Made by a program: the position numbers and the translations under genes | Part shown: in pieces, positions 9,133 through 17,311 of the stretch | Numbering within the stretch: position 1 is the first letter of the stretch | Layout of the letters: every line of letters starts with the position of its first letter | Notes under the pieces: generated by a model | What the model was told of the DNA's origin: nothing | The model's input: the letters and a program-made list of their open reading frames with translations, nothing else | Database searches by the model: none | From: Actinacidiphila oryziradicis | GTDB lineage: Bacteria > Actinomycetota > Actinomycetes > Streptomycetales > Streptomycetaceae | Assembly: GCF_005047355.1 (NCBI RefSeq) | Contig: NZ_SUMC01000022.1 | Location: 81,156-145,155 of the forward strand | DNA length: 64,000 nt | Direction: 5' to 3'

Positions 9133-9798
9133 TCACCCGTGATATCTGGCGAGCCCGGATTCGGCCAGCCGCCAGCGCTCGAAAGGCCGGTCCAGCCGGT
9201 ACCTGCCGCTGGGTCCTATCAGCAGCGTGCGGGTCTCCGCGTTGCCCGGGTTGGACAGGCACTCGAACTCATCGACCGTCCAGTGGAACCACCGCATGCA
9301 GAAGAGCCGCATTGTCAGTCCGTGCGTCACCAGCAGGACATTCGGTGGGAAATCCGGAGCATCGAACGCCCGGTAGAGCGTCTCCAGGAACGCCCCTACC
9401 CGGTCGTAGACGTCAGCCCCGGACTCGCCCTGGGCGAAGCGGTAGAAAAAGTGACCGTAGGCGTCGCGCGCCTTCCGCTGACGTTGCACGTCCTCGGCGT
9501 CCTGGTAATTCCCCCAGTCCTGCTCCCTGAGCCGCGGCTCCTCCTTGGCCCGGGTGCGGTCGGGGTCGAGGCCCAGCCCGTGGAACGTCTGATGCGTGCG
9601 ACGGTACGGCGAAACGAATGCCTGCACCCGCTCGTTCCCGAACAACTCCCGTATCTGCTCCCCTGCCTCTCTGACCTGCCGCTGCCCGGTCGCGGTGAGC
9701 GCCAGAGCATGATCGGGGACCCGTTCATAGATCGCGTCGTCGACATTTCCCTGGGACTCTCCATGCCGGATGAGCACAATGCGGCGAGGTTTTGCCAT
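9133..9798 (-). CDS. Histidine phosphatase (phosphoglycerate mutase-like) superfamily protein
   Basis: The 221-residue protein begins MAKPRRIVLIRHGESQGNVD, carrying the RHG motif with the nucleophilic histidine. SPYRRTHQTF supplies a conserved arginine and LLVTHGLTMRLFCMRWF the second catalytic histidine. This set defines the two-histidine phosphatase fold; the substrate is unknown and may be a sugar phosphate or nucleotide. It lies 55 bp after the broken ADP-ribosylglycohydrolase on the same strand. The order YLDRPFERW near the end and the overall length are ordinary for actinobacterial members. Confidence 0.88.
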   Translation of the reverse strand: MAKPRRIVLIRHGESQGNVDDAIYERVPDHALALTATGQRQVREAGEQIRELFGNERVQAFVSPYRRTHQTFHGLGLDPDRTRAKEEPRLREQDWGNYQDAEDVQRQRKARDAYGHFFYRFAQGESGADVYDRVGAFLETLYRAFDAPDFPPNVLLVTHGLTMRLFCMRWFHWTVDEFECLSNPGNAETRTLLIGPSGRYRLDRPFERWRLAESGLARYHG

Positions 9799-9895
9799 GA
9801 CCTCACCCTAATTGGGACGCTCACGCGCGTCCGCGCCGGTACCGGCGCGAACGCCGGCGACGGCCCCTGCGACGACGCAGGACAGGCGTCGCGAC

Positions 9896-10501
9896 TCACA
9901 CCGTCCAGGCCTGCACGACATCCACAACGTCGCCTGCCACGGACAGGACATCCGCCTCAAGCTCGGCGCGCTCGGACAGCCGCACCACCGAACCGTCCCG
10001 GTACTTGCCGCGCTCCGTCGTTGTATCCCACATGGACAGCACCAGGAAGTCCGCTTCCGGCCCCTCCGCGAACACCCCGCGCAGCATCCCCGGAGAACCG
10101 GCCATCGCCGGATTCCACACCTTCTCCTGCATCAAAGCGAAATGCTCCACCCGGTCCGGCCGCACCTTGCAGTGGGCCACCCGCAACAGATCGCTGTCCG
10201 AGAACTGCCCGCGGAAACCAACCTTCACATCCAACCGGCGCTCGAACAGCTTCACGCCGAGGTTCTCGTACGTGGCTGTCTGCGCCGACGCCAGCCGGTC
10301 GTGCACTCCCGACATAAAAGCGTTGTAGTACGACCTGCTCTCCCAGAACGCGAAGAGATGAGCCACCCCGGGCTGCCCCCGGCTCCATCCGCCGCCCTGC
10401 CCGCGGAACCCCGGCTCGCCCAACAGCCCCGCCCACTTCCGCTGTCCCCGCTCGAACCCCGCCCGGTCAACGACGCCACAGCGAATCCACTTCACCAGCA
10501 C
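9896..10501 (-). CDS. DUF4937 (YdbC-like) domain protein
   Basis: The 201-residue protein begins MLVKWIRCGVVDRAGFERGQ and contains FAFWESRSYYNAFMSGVHDR and FLVLSMWDTTTERGKYRDG. This is a duplicated ferredoxin-like arrangement seen in DUF4937/YdbC family proteins, which resemble antibiotic-biosynthesis monooxygenases in fold. No enzymatic function is established for the family to my knowledge. It is transcribed with the same polarity as the phosphatase, about 100 bp upstream of it. There are no signal or membrane segments. Confidence 0.75.
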   Translation of the reverse strand: MLVKWIRCGVVDRAGFERGQRKWAGLLGEPGFRGQGGGWSRGQPGVAHLFAFWESRSYYNAFMSGVHDRLASAQTATYENLGVKLFERRLDVKVGFRGQFSDSDLLRVAHCKVRPDRVEHFALMQEKVWNPAMAGSPGMLRGVFAEGPEADFLVLSMWDTTTERGKYRDGSVVRLSERAELEADVLSVAGDVVDVVQAWTV

Positions 10502-10865
10502 CGCGCCATCCTATGTCCGGTCGGCGCCCCTTTCCGCCCCGCCCAACTCCTGAACTCGTCCTACGGACACAGAAGTACGATCCGGCCCCCGGTCCAGCTC
10601 CCGCAAGCCCGGGACCCCGGCCGGCGGCAGCAGCAGCGTCCCGGCAGACGCGGTACTTCACCAGGTGGCACAGGGCGGCGAGCGTGGCAACATGGTTAAC
10701 AAACGTGAAGCTCCCGGCAGTTACGGTCATGATCTTGTGGTGAGACCTGTTCCGCCAGGGGCTTGACGTCTGTCCGCGGTCTGGTTCCGACCGGGCAGCC
10801 CGCTGGCGGACTGGCAGAACATGGACGCATTCCACATCAGCCCTATTCCAAGGAAGGGAAGTCTG
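10502..10865. other. Intergenic region between divergent DUF4937 and TerD genes
   Basis: This 364-bp stretch should hold the promoters of both flanking genes. I see no complete gene. A short minus-strand frame from 10731 begins MTVTAGSFTFVNHVATLAAL; it is hydrophobic and leads into low-complexity Ala/Gly sequence, so it may be a gene remnant but I cannot name it. A loose inverted repeat (CCGCCAG near 10754, CTGGCGG near 10803) flanks the TerD leader. Confidence 0.4.
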
Positions 10866-11396
10866 GTGAACAGTCCCAACAAGGGAATCGGAAAAGTCCA
10901 GGTGACGCTCAAGTGGGACCCCAGCCCCGTTGGCACGCCGGCCAATGATCTCGACATCATCGCCGCGACCTACCCCGCGGGCGACCCGTACGGGAAGCCC
11001 GCGTATCTCGTGCACTTCGACAGCCGATCGCCTGACGGCACCATCACCCTCAACAGGGACAGCCGGACCGGTCAAGGCCTCGGCTCCGACGAGGTAATGA
11101 CGTTGGAGTTCGATCGGTTGGCGACCGCGTACACCCGCGTGATTGTGGGTGTAGCCATTCAGCAACGCGACGGGCGGAAGACGTTCGGTGAAATAGAGAA
11201 CACCGGCGTCCGGATAGTTGAGGGGTACTCGGAGCTGGCGGAGGACGACTTCAGCGGCGTATCGGAATCCACAGCAGCCACTGTCGCCGAGTTCAGTCGG
11301 GATGATTCGGGTGAATGGGTATTCCGCAAGATGATCCGTGGATTCGATGCCGACCCGAGTTCTTTTGCCACGACAATGGGGAGAAAGCCCGCCTAG
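10866..11396 (+). CDS. TerD-family (tellurite resistance/stress) protein
   Basis: The roughly 176-residue product contains KVQVTLKWDPSP, NDLDIIAATYPAG, VHFDSRSPDGTITLNRDSRT and EVMTLEFDRL, the strand and acidic-loop pattern of TerD domains, which bind calcium. Such proteins are linked to stress and membrane-associated complexes in Streptomyces, usually in multi-copy families. I favour the GTG at 10866 because AAGGAAGGG lies 7 bases upstream. An in-frame ATG at 10821 would add 15 residues but has no visible ribosome site. It stands alone between a divergent gene and an IS remnant. Confidence 0.85.
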   Translation: MNSPNKGIGKVQVTLKWDPSPVGTPANDLDIIAATYPAGDPYGKPAYLVHFDSRSPDGTITLNRDSRTGQGLGSDEVMTLEFDRLATAYTRVIVGVAIQQRDGRKTFGEIENTGVRIVEGYSELAEDDFSGVSESTAATVAEFSRDDSGEWVFRKMIRGFDADPSSFATTMGRKPA

Positions 11397-11670
11397 CGCG
11401 GGGCAAAACCACCGAGGGGCGGCAAGGCGAACAGCCTCACCGCCCCTCGTGACCGCGACTCCGCTCGGACTCAGCTGGACTTGACCATCCGGGGGGTGTC
11501 CCCCCACAGATCCTGACCCCAGCCGGATCGTGCGCGTCCCTCTCCCCCGCGTCTGCCAGCGGCACGACGACCACGCCAGCATGCCTGATCGCAACGAAGA
11601 TGTCCCCTCGCGGCCCTCCCTGGCCGCGGTTGGATGTGCGCTGGCGTCCGATCCGACCGCTGGGGGCGCG

Positions 11671-11739
11671 GTGGCCGAGCCTGTCCGTGTACGCAGACTG
11701 ACCGATCAGGAGGGGCTGAAGCTGCAGCAGATCGCGGTC
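11671..11739 (+). mobile_element. IS630-like transposase N-terminal remnant
   Basis: The plus-strand reading PVRVRRLTDQEGLKLQQIAV resembles the first residues of Streptomyces IS630-family transposases, which continue with a helix-turn-helix. Here similarity stops abruptly at about 11739, exactly where the opposite-strand methyltransferase ends. Only about 23 codons survive. The rest of the 11397-11737 gap contains a hairpin (six G, TGT, six C at 11491-11505) and no recognisable gene. Confidence 0.5.
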
Positions 11740-12487
11740 AGCCAGAAGCTGTCTCCGTATCCCGACGGAACAGCGCCGTCCACAGGAATGCCTCACCGAA
11801 CAGCCCCGACTCGGGCGGCTCGTCACGCATCCGGCGCAGCTCGACCTCTATCAGGTCCGAGAAGATCCAGCGCAGCGACTCCGGGGTGTAGGCGAGGCCG
11901 CCCTGCAACTGGAATTCTCGATAGAGATCCGCGTCGGAGAGTTCCGAGCCCATCGCGCCGACGGCGAAGCAGGTGAGCGCGAGGTGGCCGCCGGGGGCCA
12001 GGACGCGGTCGAGGAGGGCCAGATAGCTGACGCGGCGATGCGGGGGCAGGTGATGAAAGCATCCTGAGTCGACGACCAGGTCGTAGGGGCCGGTTAGCTC
12101 CGTGTCCGTGAGCTGGAATGCGTCGCCGCAGACGAAGCGGACATCGACCCCGGCCTCGCTCGCCCGGTCCTCGGCCCAGGCGAGAGCGACCGGGGCGAGG
12201 TCGACTGCGTCCACCTCGAACCCCTGCGACGCGAGAAACAGGGCGTTTCGTCCCGGACCAGAACCGAGATCCAGGGCCCGGCCCGGGGTGATCAACCCTC
12301 GGCCGAGGTAGGCGGCCAGGCTCTCGTCGGGCTTCGCCGCGAAGAACGGGACTTGCCTCGACCGGTCGGCGTAGAAGCGGTCCCAGTAGGCCGCACCGTC
12401 GCCAGTGGTCCACGGGCCGTCCCGACGGGCGAACAACCCATCCAAGAGCGTCAGAACATCTTCGACGGTGCGTATGGTCCGGTCCAT
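11738..12487 (-). CDS. Class I SAM-dependent methyltransferase
   Basis: The 249-residue protein has the SAM-binding glycine motif ALDLGSGPGRNALFLA followed by the acidic loop VDAVDLAPVALAWA. YDLVVDSGCFHHLPPHRR and the post-motif GGHLALTCFAVG are also present. This is a complete Rossmann methyltransferase of the UbiE/tellurite-resistance-like type; the methyl acceptor is unknown. It starts at an ATG at 12487. The gene lies between an IS remnant and the recombinase module. Its end coincides with the IS630-like fragment, so the extreme carboxy terminus may have been altered. Confidence 0.85.
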   Translation of the reverse strand: MDRTIRTVEDVLTLLDGLFARRDGPWTTGDGAAYWDRFYADRSRQVPFFAAKPDESLAAYLGRGLITPGRALDLGSGPGRNALFLASQGFEVDAVDLAPVALAWAEDRASEAGVDVRFVCGDAFQLTDTELTGPYDLVVDSGCFHHLPPHRRVSYLALLDRVLAPGGHLALTCFAVGAMGSELSDADLYREFQLQGGLAYTPESLRWIFSDLIEVELRRMRDEPPESGLFGEAFLWTALFRRDTETASG

Positions 12488-12653
12488 CCGGCCCCCCTTC
12501 GACAGAGCGCGAGCCTAGTGTCGAAAGCAATGAAAGGCCAGGTCAGAGCCTATATCAAGATCAAACGGAAGCGTCGTTGGACACCCCGGAAGGGGGGGTA
12601 GATAGGGGGACGCCCCGCCTCCAGCCCCTGCAGACCTTCCCGCCCCCGCGAGG

Positions 12654-12678
12654 GGCCGTGAAAGAGGTCTTCACGGCC
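12654..12678. terminator. Hairpin downstream of the recombinase operon
   Basis: GGCCGTGAA at 12654-12662 pairs with TTCACGGCC at 12670-12678 around a 7-base loop. It sits about 30 bp beyond the stop of the last module gene (12707, minus strand) and also carries a T-run on the plus-strand side, so it could stop transcription from either direction. Confidence 0.55.
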
Positions 12679-12706
12679 GGGCTGGGCTGACTTTTTCAGG
12701 GGATTT

Positions 12707-13237
12707 CTAAGGCGCATCGTCCAGGAGCGGATCCGTCATACCACCGGGCAGCGGACGCAGGTGGCGGACCTTCTCCGTCTTCTCCCTGATGATCGCGTCG
12801 TACTCGTCCCTGAGCTTCCAGTGCAGTTCCCGGGCGTATGAGGCAACGTGGTCCCGCTCCAGCTCAGCCTTCTGCCGGAGCTCACGCTCCTTCTGGATGA
12901 TGCGGTTCGCCTCCTGAAGCTGGCGAGCCAGGTCGGTCACGGACGCCCCGCTGGCCGTGCGGTCGAGCTGCGCCTGAACCAACGTCGGCAAGAGGGTGGT
13001 CACATGCTCCAGCAGTTCTGCGTGGTCGCGGTAGGTTGCCGAGCGAGCGGCCGGCGCCGTAGCCGTGACCAACTTCTTGTTCACCGGCCTGTCAGAGGCT
13101 GTGAGGACGGCTGCGGCGAGCACGAGCCGAAGGGCGACTGGGACTCCTTCCTGGACGAGCAGTTCGCTGCTGAACGCCTCGCCGCCTTTGATGCGAGAGG
13201 CCGCCCGCATGAGGGCCTCGATGCCGTCGTCGCTCAT
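12707..13237 (-). CDS. Small coiled-coil accessory protein of the recombinase module (TnpC-like)
   Basis: The 176-residue protein has a helical amino half and then a long charged coiled coil (LARQLQEANRIIQKERELRQ onward through KAELERDHVASYARELHWKL). It ends in a short Pro/Gly tail. Its ATG overlaps the stop of the 742-residue gene by 4 bases (ATGA). In Tn554-type elements the third gene is likewise small and coiled-coil and influences orientation or frequency of transposition. By position and shape this is the counterpart, but sequence identity to TnpC cannot be claimed. No enzyme motif is present. Confidence 0.65.
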   Translation of the reverse strand: MSDDGIEALMRAASRIKGGEAFSSELLVQEGVPVALRLVLAAAVLTASDRPVNKKLVTATAPAARSATYRDHAELLEHVTTLLPTLVQAQLDRTASGASVTDLARQLQEANRIIQKERELRQKAELERDHVASYARELHWKLRDEYDAIIREKTEKVRHLRPLPGGMTDPLLDDAP

Positions 13238-15462
13238 GCGGCACCTTCCAGGGCCTCGCGGACGTAAGCGTTGACGTGCTCGATGACGATGTCGTAGACG
13301 TCGTCATCGCTCAGGTCCTTGAACTCTTCGCGGATGTGGGGATTGCCCTCGTCCATCTTCGCGGCTGCCCGTTGCGATGACTCGCTGCCGATGGCGAGTT
13401 GCTGGCGGCGCATGAGTTCGTAGCGTGCTCGATCCACCCTGGTCATGACGGAGTTTCGGCATCTCCCGGGGAAGCAGAGCCGGAAGTTCGGCTTCCCCTC
13501 GCCGTCACACATGGCACCCTCGGCCTGCCACATGCACAGGGTCAAGGGTCCCTGGGTGACGTTGCGGTTCTTCTTGCCGAGGGACTTCAGACGGGCCGGG
13601 GTCAAGGGGGCGGGGTTGCTCAGGGGGGCTCCTGCGGCCGCGACCGCGGCGTCGAACCTGGGCAGGCCGTTGCCAGTGAGCGTGTCACGCTGGGCCGCAA
13701 CCCATCGCATGCGGCGACCGACGTCCTCCTGGACGACCTCGGCGACCTCCTCCGGTTCAAGCGGACTAATGATCTTGTAGATGTCGCCGATGTAGCCGCG
13801 GGTGACAGCTGCTGTGTCCCACTGTCCGAACGCGGCGGCCAGGGCCTGGCCATGTTCCCGCACCGCATAGGCCTGGCCTGCAGTGATGCGAACCTGGCGC
13901 ATGTTGACCTTCAGGTCGGCGAGACTGTGCCGGATCACCGCGCGGTTGTGGAGTTCCGCACCGGCCCCCCTCATCAGCTTGACGAACCACTGATCGAGGT
14001 AGAGACCCTCGCGGGCGTCAATGCGGGCCTTCTTGCCCAGCGGGGTCGCCAGGCGCTGGTCGAACAGGTAGCGCAGGCCGGTGAGGCTGTGGATCTCGGG
14101 CTCGTAGCCCAGCGCTCGTTGGAGGCGCCCCATCAACGCGATGACGTGCTGAATCCGGCTGTTGACGACGACCGTTGTCGGCACGGGCATGTGCCGGTTC
14201 TTGGTCTTGTGGGCAGTGAGAGTGCGCTTGATGTAGCTGGTTCCGTCGGGTCGCTGGACCTCCTCGGCGGAGACGCAGTTCGGGGTGAGGATGGCGAGCT
14301 GGCTGTCGCGAAGCATCAAGGTGGCCGACAGGTAGTACATGCAGGCGTAGACGATGCGCCGCTGCCAGATGTCGAGTTCACTGCCGGCGGCAATCAGGCG
14401 GACCGTCCAGGGCTTCTCACCTCCGTCCAGGGTGGGAACGGCAGTGATCGGCAGCGGGCAGGGGCTGCAGGACTCGTCGAGGACGACTCGGCCTCGCAGC
14501 TGAGACTGGACCCAGCGGCCTGCGTCGAAGGCCTCGTCGGCGTCGTAGACGCCATGCAGGCGGGCGAGCGGAGCGTGGGCGAGTGTCAGCTCGCCGTTGA
14601 GGTTGCGCGAGCCGGGCACCCTGCCGCCGGTGTGGTGTGCGATCTCAAGAACCTGTCCGAGCATCCGCTGTCGCAACTCGGACTGAGACACAGGGGCTTC
14701 GGTCGCGGTGTTGGCCGCCCACCACTCCACGTGCGCGATCACGTCCTCGGCGACATGGTCGATCAGCCAGGCGGTGAAGCCGAGCAGGTGCCCGACGTGC
14801 TCGTGCGGGTGGACCTGGTTCCGCTTGCCGCGCCCGGTGAACAGCTCGTTGATCTCACGCCCGCCGAAGGGCAGGTCGTGTCCGAGCAGCCCGTTTCGCC
14901 CGGTGATCTGCGTGGCCTGCCACAGCGCTGCCAACTGCTGGGCCCTGCCTCGGCCGACCAGCGGCGAAAGCGTGGTGCCCGTCTGCTTGTCCTCGACGCT
15001 GGCAGGCTGGACGAGGAGGAACGGCAGGCGCTCCCAGTCGTCGGCGTCGAAACGCACCAGGCGGTGCGCGTCCACGGTCTGCAGAGCGTAGGTGAGGGCC
15101 TTGAGGTTCCCCTGAGCGGTGACCGGCTTGATGGGCTCTTGGATCTGCGGCCAGTTGTCGGCCATCGGGTTGCCGGGCGAGCGTTCGGCGGCCAGCGCGG
15201 GGTTCATCTGCAACAGGACCAGTTCCTTCGCCGCATCGCGCCACCGTTGGGAGAACTTCGCGAAGGGGAACCGGGTGGCCGTGCCGGCTTTGTCTTGCCA
15301 GTCCGGGTGACCGGCGAGGTCCCACGTGTCCTGGCCGACCCTGACGTCGTGCAGGAGGTATTCGCCACCCGGGATGAGGTCATTGACCCGCTCCGTGGCG
15401 GCGAACAGGGGCTGTGCCGGCTCGGGTACGTCGGGGCCCGGGAACGCGAGGATCTCAGCCAT
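13234..15462 (-). CDS. Large tyrosine-recombinase-like protein (TnpB-like), partly degenerate active site
   Basis: This 742-residue protein is the largest of the module. The stretch YLSATLMLRDSQLAIL looks like the helix carrying the first catalytic arginine, followed by a beta-hairpin LTAHKTKNRHMPVPTTVVV with a candidate lysine. Near residue 540 come MRQVRITAG and then FGQWDTAAVTRGYIGD, which aligns with the usual LGH...TxxYxH end but has Trp in place of the histidine; a tyrosine remains. A Cys cluster (CMWQAEGAMC ... CFPGRC) near the end suggests a metal site. It overlaps both neighbours. It may be a low-activity or structural partner of the complete recombinase. Confidence 0.7.
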   Translation of the reverse strand: MAEILAFPGPDVPEPAQPLFAATERVNDLIPGGEYLLHDVRVGQDTWDLAGHPDWQDKAGTATRFPFAKFSQRWRDAAKELVLLQMNPALAAERSPGNPMADNWPQIQEPIKPVTAQGNLKALTYALQTVDAHRLVRFDADDWERLPFLLVQPASVEDKQTGTTLSPLVGRGRAQQLAALWQATQITGRNGLLGHDLPFGGREINELFTGRGKRNQVHPHEHVGHLLGFTAWLIDHVAEDVIAHVEWWAANTATEAPVSQSELRQRMLGQVLEIAHHTGGRVPGSRNLNGELTLAHAPLARLHGVYDADEAFDAGRWVQSQLRGRVVLDESCSPCPLPITAVPTLDGGEKPWTVRLIAAGSELDIWQRRIVYACMYYLSATLMLRDSQLAILTPNCVSAEEVQRPDGTSYIKRTLTAHKTKNRHMPVPTTVVVNSRIQHVIALMGRLQRALGYEPEIHSLTGLRYLFDQRLATPLGKKARIDAREGLYLDQWFVKLMRGAGAELHNRAVIRHSLADLKVNMRQVRITAGQAYAVREHGQALAAAFGQWDTAAVTRGYIGDIYKIISPLEPEEVAEVVQEDVGRRMRWVAAQRDTLTGNGLPRFDAAVAAAGAPLSNPAPLTPARLKSLGKKNRNVTQGPLTLCMWQAEGAMCDGEGKPNFRLCFPGRCRNSVMTRVDRARYELMRRQQLAIGSESSQRAAAKMDEGNPHIREEFKDLSDDDVYDIVIEHVNAYVREALEGAA

Positions 15463-17311
15463 GCCTCAGCTCCATGTACAGGCCCGTCACGGTGAGGATG
15501 TGCGGGCGCAGATCGGTGGTACGGCGGACGTTCGCTACGACGCGGGAAGGAAACTCCTTGAGGCTTCCTTCAGCGTAGAAGCGCAGGTGGGAGGCCTCGC
15601 CGTCCTCCCACTCGGTGGGATCGTTGCGTTCGACGATCTTGGTGAACTCGACCGCGGCGAGCAGGCCGGGGATGTGGTCGGCGGTGCGGTAGCCGTTGGG
15701 GCAGGTGAAGCACGCGACGATTCCGAGGGCGCATCGGCGTTCCGGCGTCTGCGGATCGTTGCCCTTGCTCGTGCAGACGCTGACCTCGAGGTCCATGAGC
15801 TGCTCGGGGGCGACCGCGGCGAGCTCGGCGGCCGGTCCTTCGGTGGCGTCGGCCAGAGGTTTGAAGCGGGCGACGGCCTCGTCGTGGAAGTCGTTCTGCG
15901 CGGCAGCAGCGAGCTTGTTGAGCAGGTAGTCGGGCAGGACGTGGGATGTGTAGTGGACCTTCGTGCGCTCGGAGTGCCCGTGGACGTCTCCCTTGAGTCC
16001 CTCGCCCAGGGCACGGGCCTGGGCGACGAGTCTGAGCGCGCCGAACCGCAGGGGCACGTCCGCGCGGGGGCCGGCGGAATCGTCCCAGTGTGCGTCGAAT
16101 TCGGGTGATCCTCGCCAGGCGCTCTGCGGACGCTGGCTGTCGAGGACCTTCGCGGCCGCGGGGTCGGCGGTGTGCTCGACGTAGAGCCGGCTGGCAACCG
16201 TGGCAGGTGTCCCGTCCGGGTTGGTGAGGTGCCGCCGGTGGTGGCGGGAGAAGCGGGTGAGTCCGGCGAGGGCCTCGGTGATCCCTCCGGGCGTGTAGAT
16301 CGACGACAGGCGCGTGGCCCTGGTGTCCTGGCTGTGGTTCCTGTCCTTGACCGCGTGCTCCAGCGCCTCATCGCTGCCCACGCGGATCAGACTCTCGACG
16401 TTCTTCTCCAGGAGCACGGAGTAGTTGTAGCCGCTGTTCTCGCCCAGGCAGTGCAAGACGAGTGCGGCGGTGAGGGCAACGTTGTCGGGATACAGGGCTC
16501 GGCCGATCTCCTGCATGTCGTGGCCGACAACTCGCGAAGTCCGCGCGTGTTTGACGTAGCCGAACTTCTCCGGGTGGGTGACGGCCCAGGCCACTTGCTC
16601 CTCGTAGCTGGCACCGAAGAACGGCTCCCACGCGTCGGTGCCACACTGATCGGGGTGGGTGTTACGGGCCCAGGCGATGACCTCTTGTACAGGTATGCGC
16701 AGCCAGGCCCTGCCGTCGACGTCGAAGCCGATGGAATGGAAGAGCTCACGCTGGGCGGTGAACCGGGCCGTGTAGACAGCGCGGGCGGCCGCCTCGATCG
16801 CCGCTGCGGTCTCGTCTTCGTAGACGAATGGATCGGTTTCCTCTACTCGGAACCTGGTGTTCTTCAGCGCTGTCGCCAGGGCCTTGCCATTGGGATGGTT
16901 CTCGCGGACCACGCGCGCCAGCAGCCAGCATGCGGACCGCTTCGCGTTGCTCAAAAGCGGGTCGTACAGCGAGCGGAGCGTTGGCACGTCCAGCAGCGGG
17001 TCGTCGAAGGAGTCGTATCCCTGCCCGGCCAACTCCGACAGCATGATGCGACCGTAGGACACCGACTTCAGCAGCGTTGTCGCCGACTCCCAGCCGGAGT
17101 CACGGTCACCGTTGTCTCCGACTTTGACGGAGTTTGCCATTGCCCGCAGGAGTTGTCGCGCCGCCGCCATCGCTGGCGCGTTGAGCCGGAGTGTTTCCGG
17201 CTCGTATGCGCCGGCGTGGCGGAAGGTGATGGTCAGGTCGTCCTGGTCGATGCCGACGATTTCCTGGATTTCGTAGGTTCCGCTGCGGTGGCCTCGGGTG
17301 GGGTGGGCCAT
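15455..17311 (-). CDS. Recombinase-like partner protein, catalytic residues mostly lost
   Basis: The 618-residue protein starts directly after the stop of the first recombinase (TGAATG) and overlaps the next gene by 8 bases. The segment LTAALVLHCLGENSGYNYSV occupies the place of the first-arginine helix but lacks that arginine. LRLVAQARALGEGL, then HGHSERTKVHYTSHVLPD, resembles the carboxy recombinase pattern with a terminal tyrosine. A Cys pair set (CTSKGND ... RRCALGIVACFTCPNG) may bind zinc. I infer a non-catalytic or regulatory subunit for the neighbouring recombinase. Assignment depends on position and weak motifs. Confidence 0.6.
   Translation of the reverse strand: MAHPTRGHRSGTYEIQEIVGIDQDDLTITFRHAGAYEPETLRLNAPAMAAARQLLRAMANSVKVGDNGDRDSGWESATTLLKSVSYGRIMLSELAGQGYDSFDDPLLDVPTLRSLYDPLLSNAKRSACWLLARVVRENHPNGKALATALKNTRFRVEETDPFVYEDETAAAIEAAARAVYTARFTAQRELFHSIGFDVDGRAWLRIPVQEVIAWARNTHPDQCGTDAWEPFFGASYEEQVAWAVTHPEKFGYVKHARTSRVVGHDMQEIGRALYPDNVALTAALVLHCLGENSGYNYSVLLEKNVESLIRVGSDEALEHAVKDRNHSQDTRATRLSSIYTPGGITEALAGLTRFSRHHRRHLTNPDGTPATVASRLYVEHTADPAAAKVLDSQRPQSAWRGSPEFDAHWDDSAGPRADVPLRFGALRLVAQARALGEGLKGDVHGHSERTKVHYTSHVLPDYLLNKLAAAAQNDFHDEAVARFKPLADATEGPAAELAAVAPEQLMDLEVSVCTSKGNDPQTPERRCALGIVACFTCPNGYRTADHIPGLLAAVEFTKIVERNDPTEWEDGEASHLRFYAEGSLKEFPSRVVANVRRTTDLRPHILTVTGLYMELRHG

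Noticed and set aside
13399..15495. A 698-codon plus-strand frame opposite the 742-residue recombinase-like gene
   Set aside because: It has no recognisable domain or ribosome site, and the opposite frame is tightly coupled to its neighbours.
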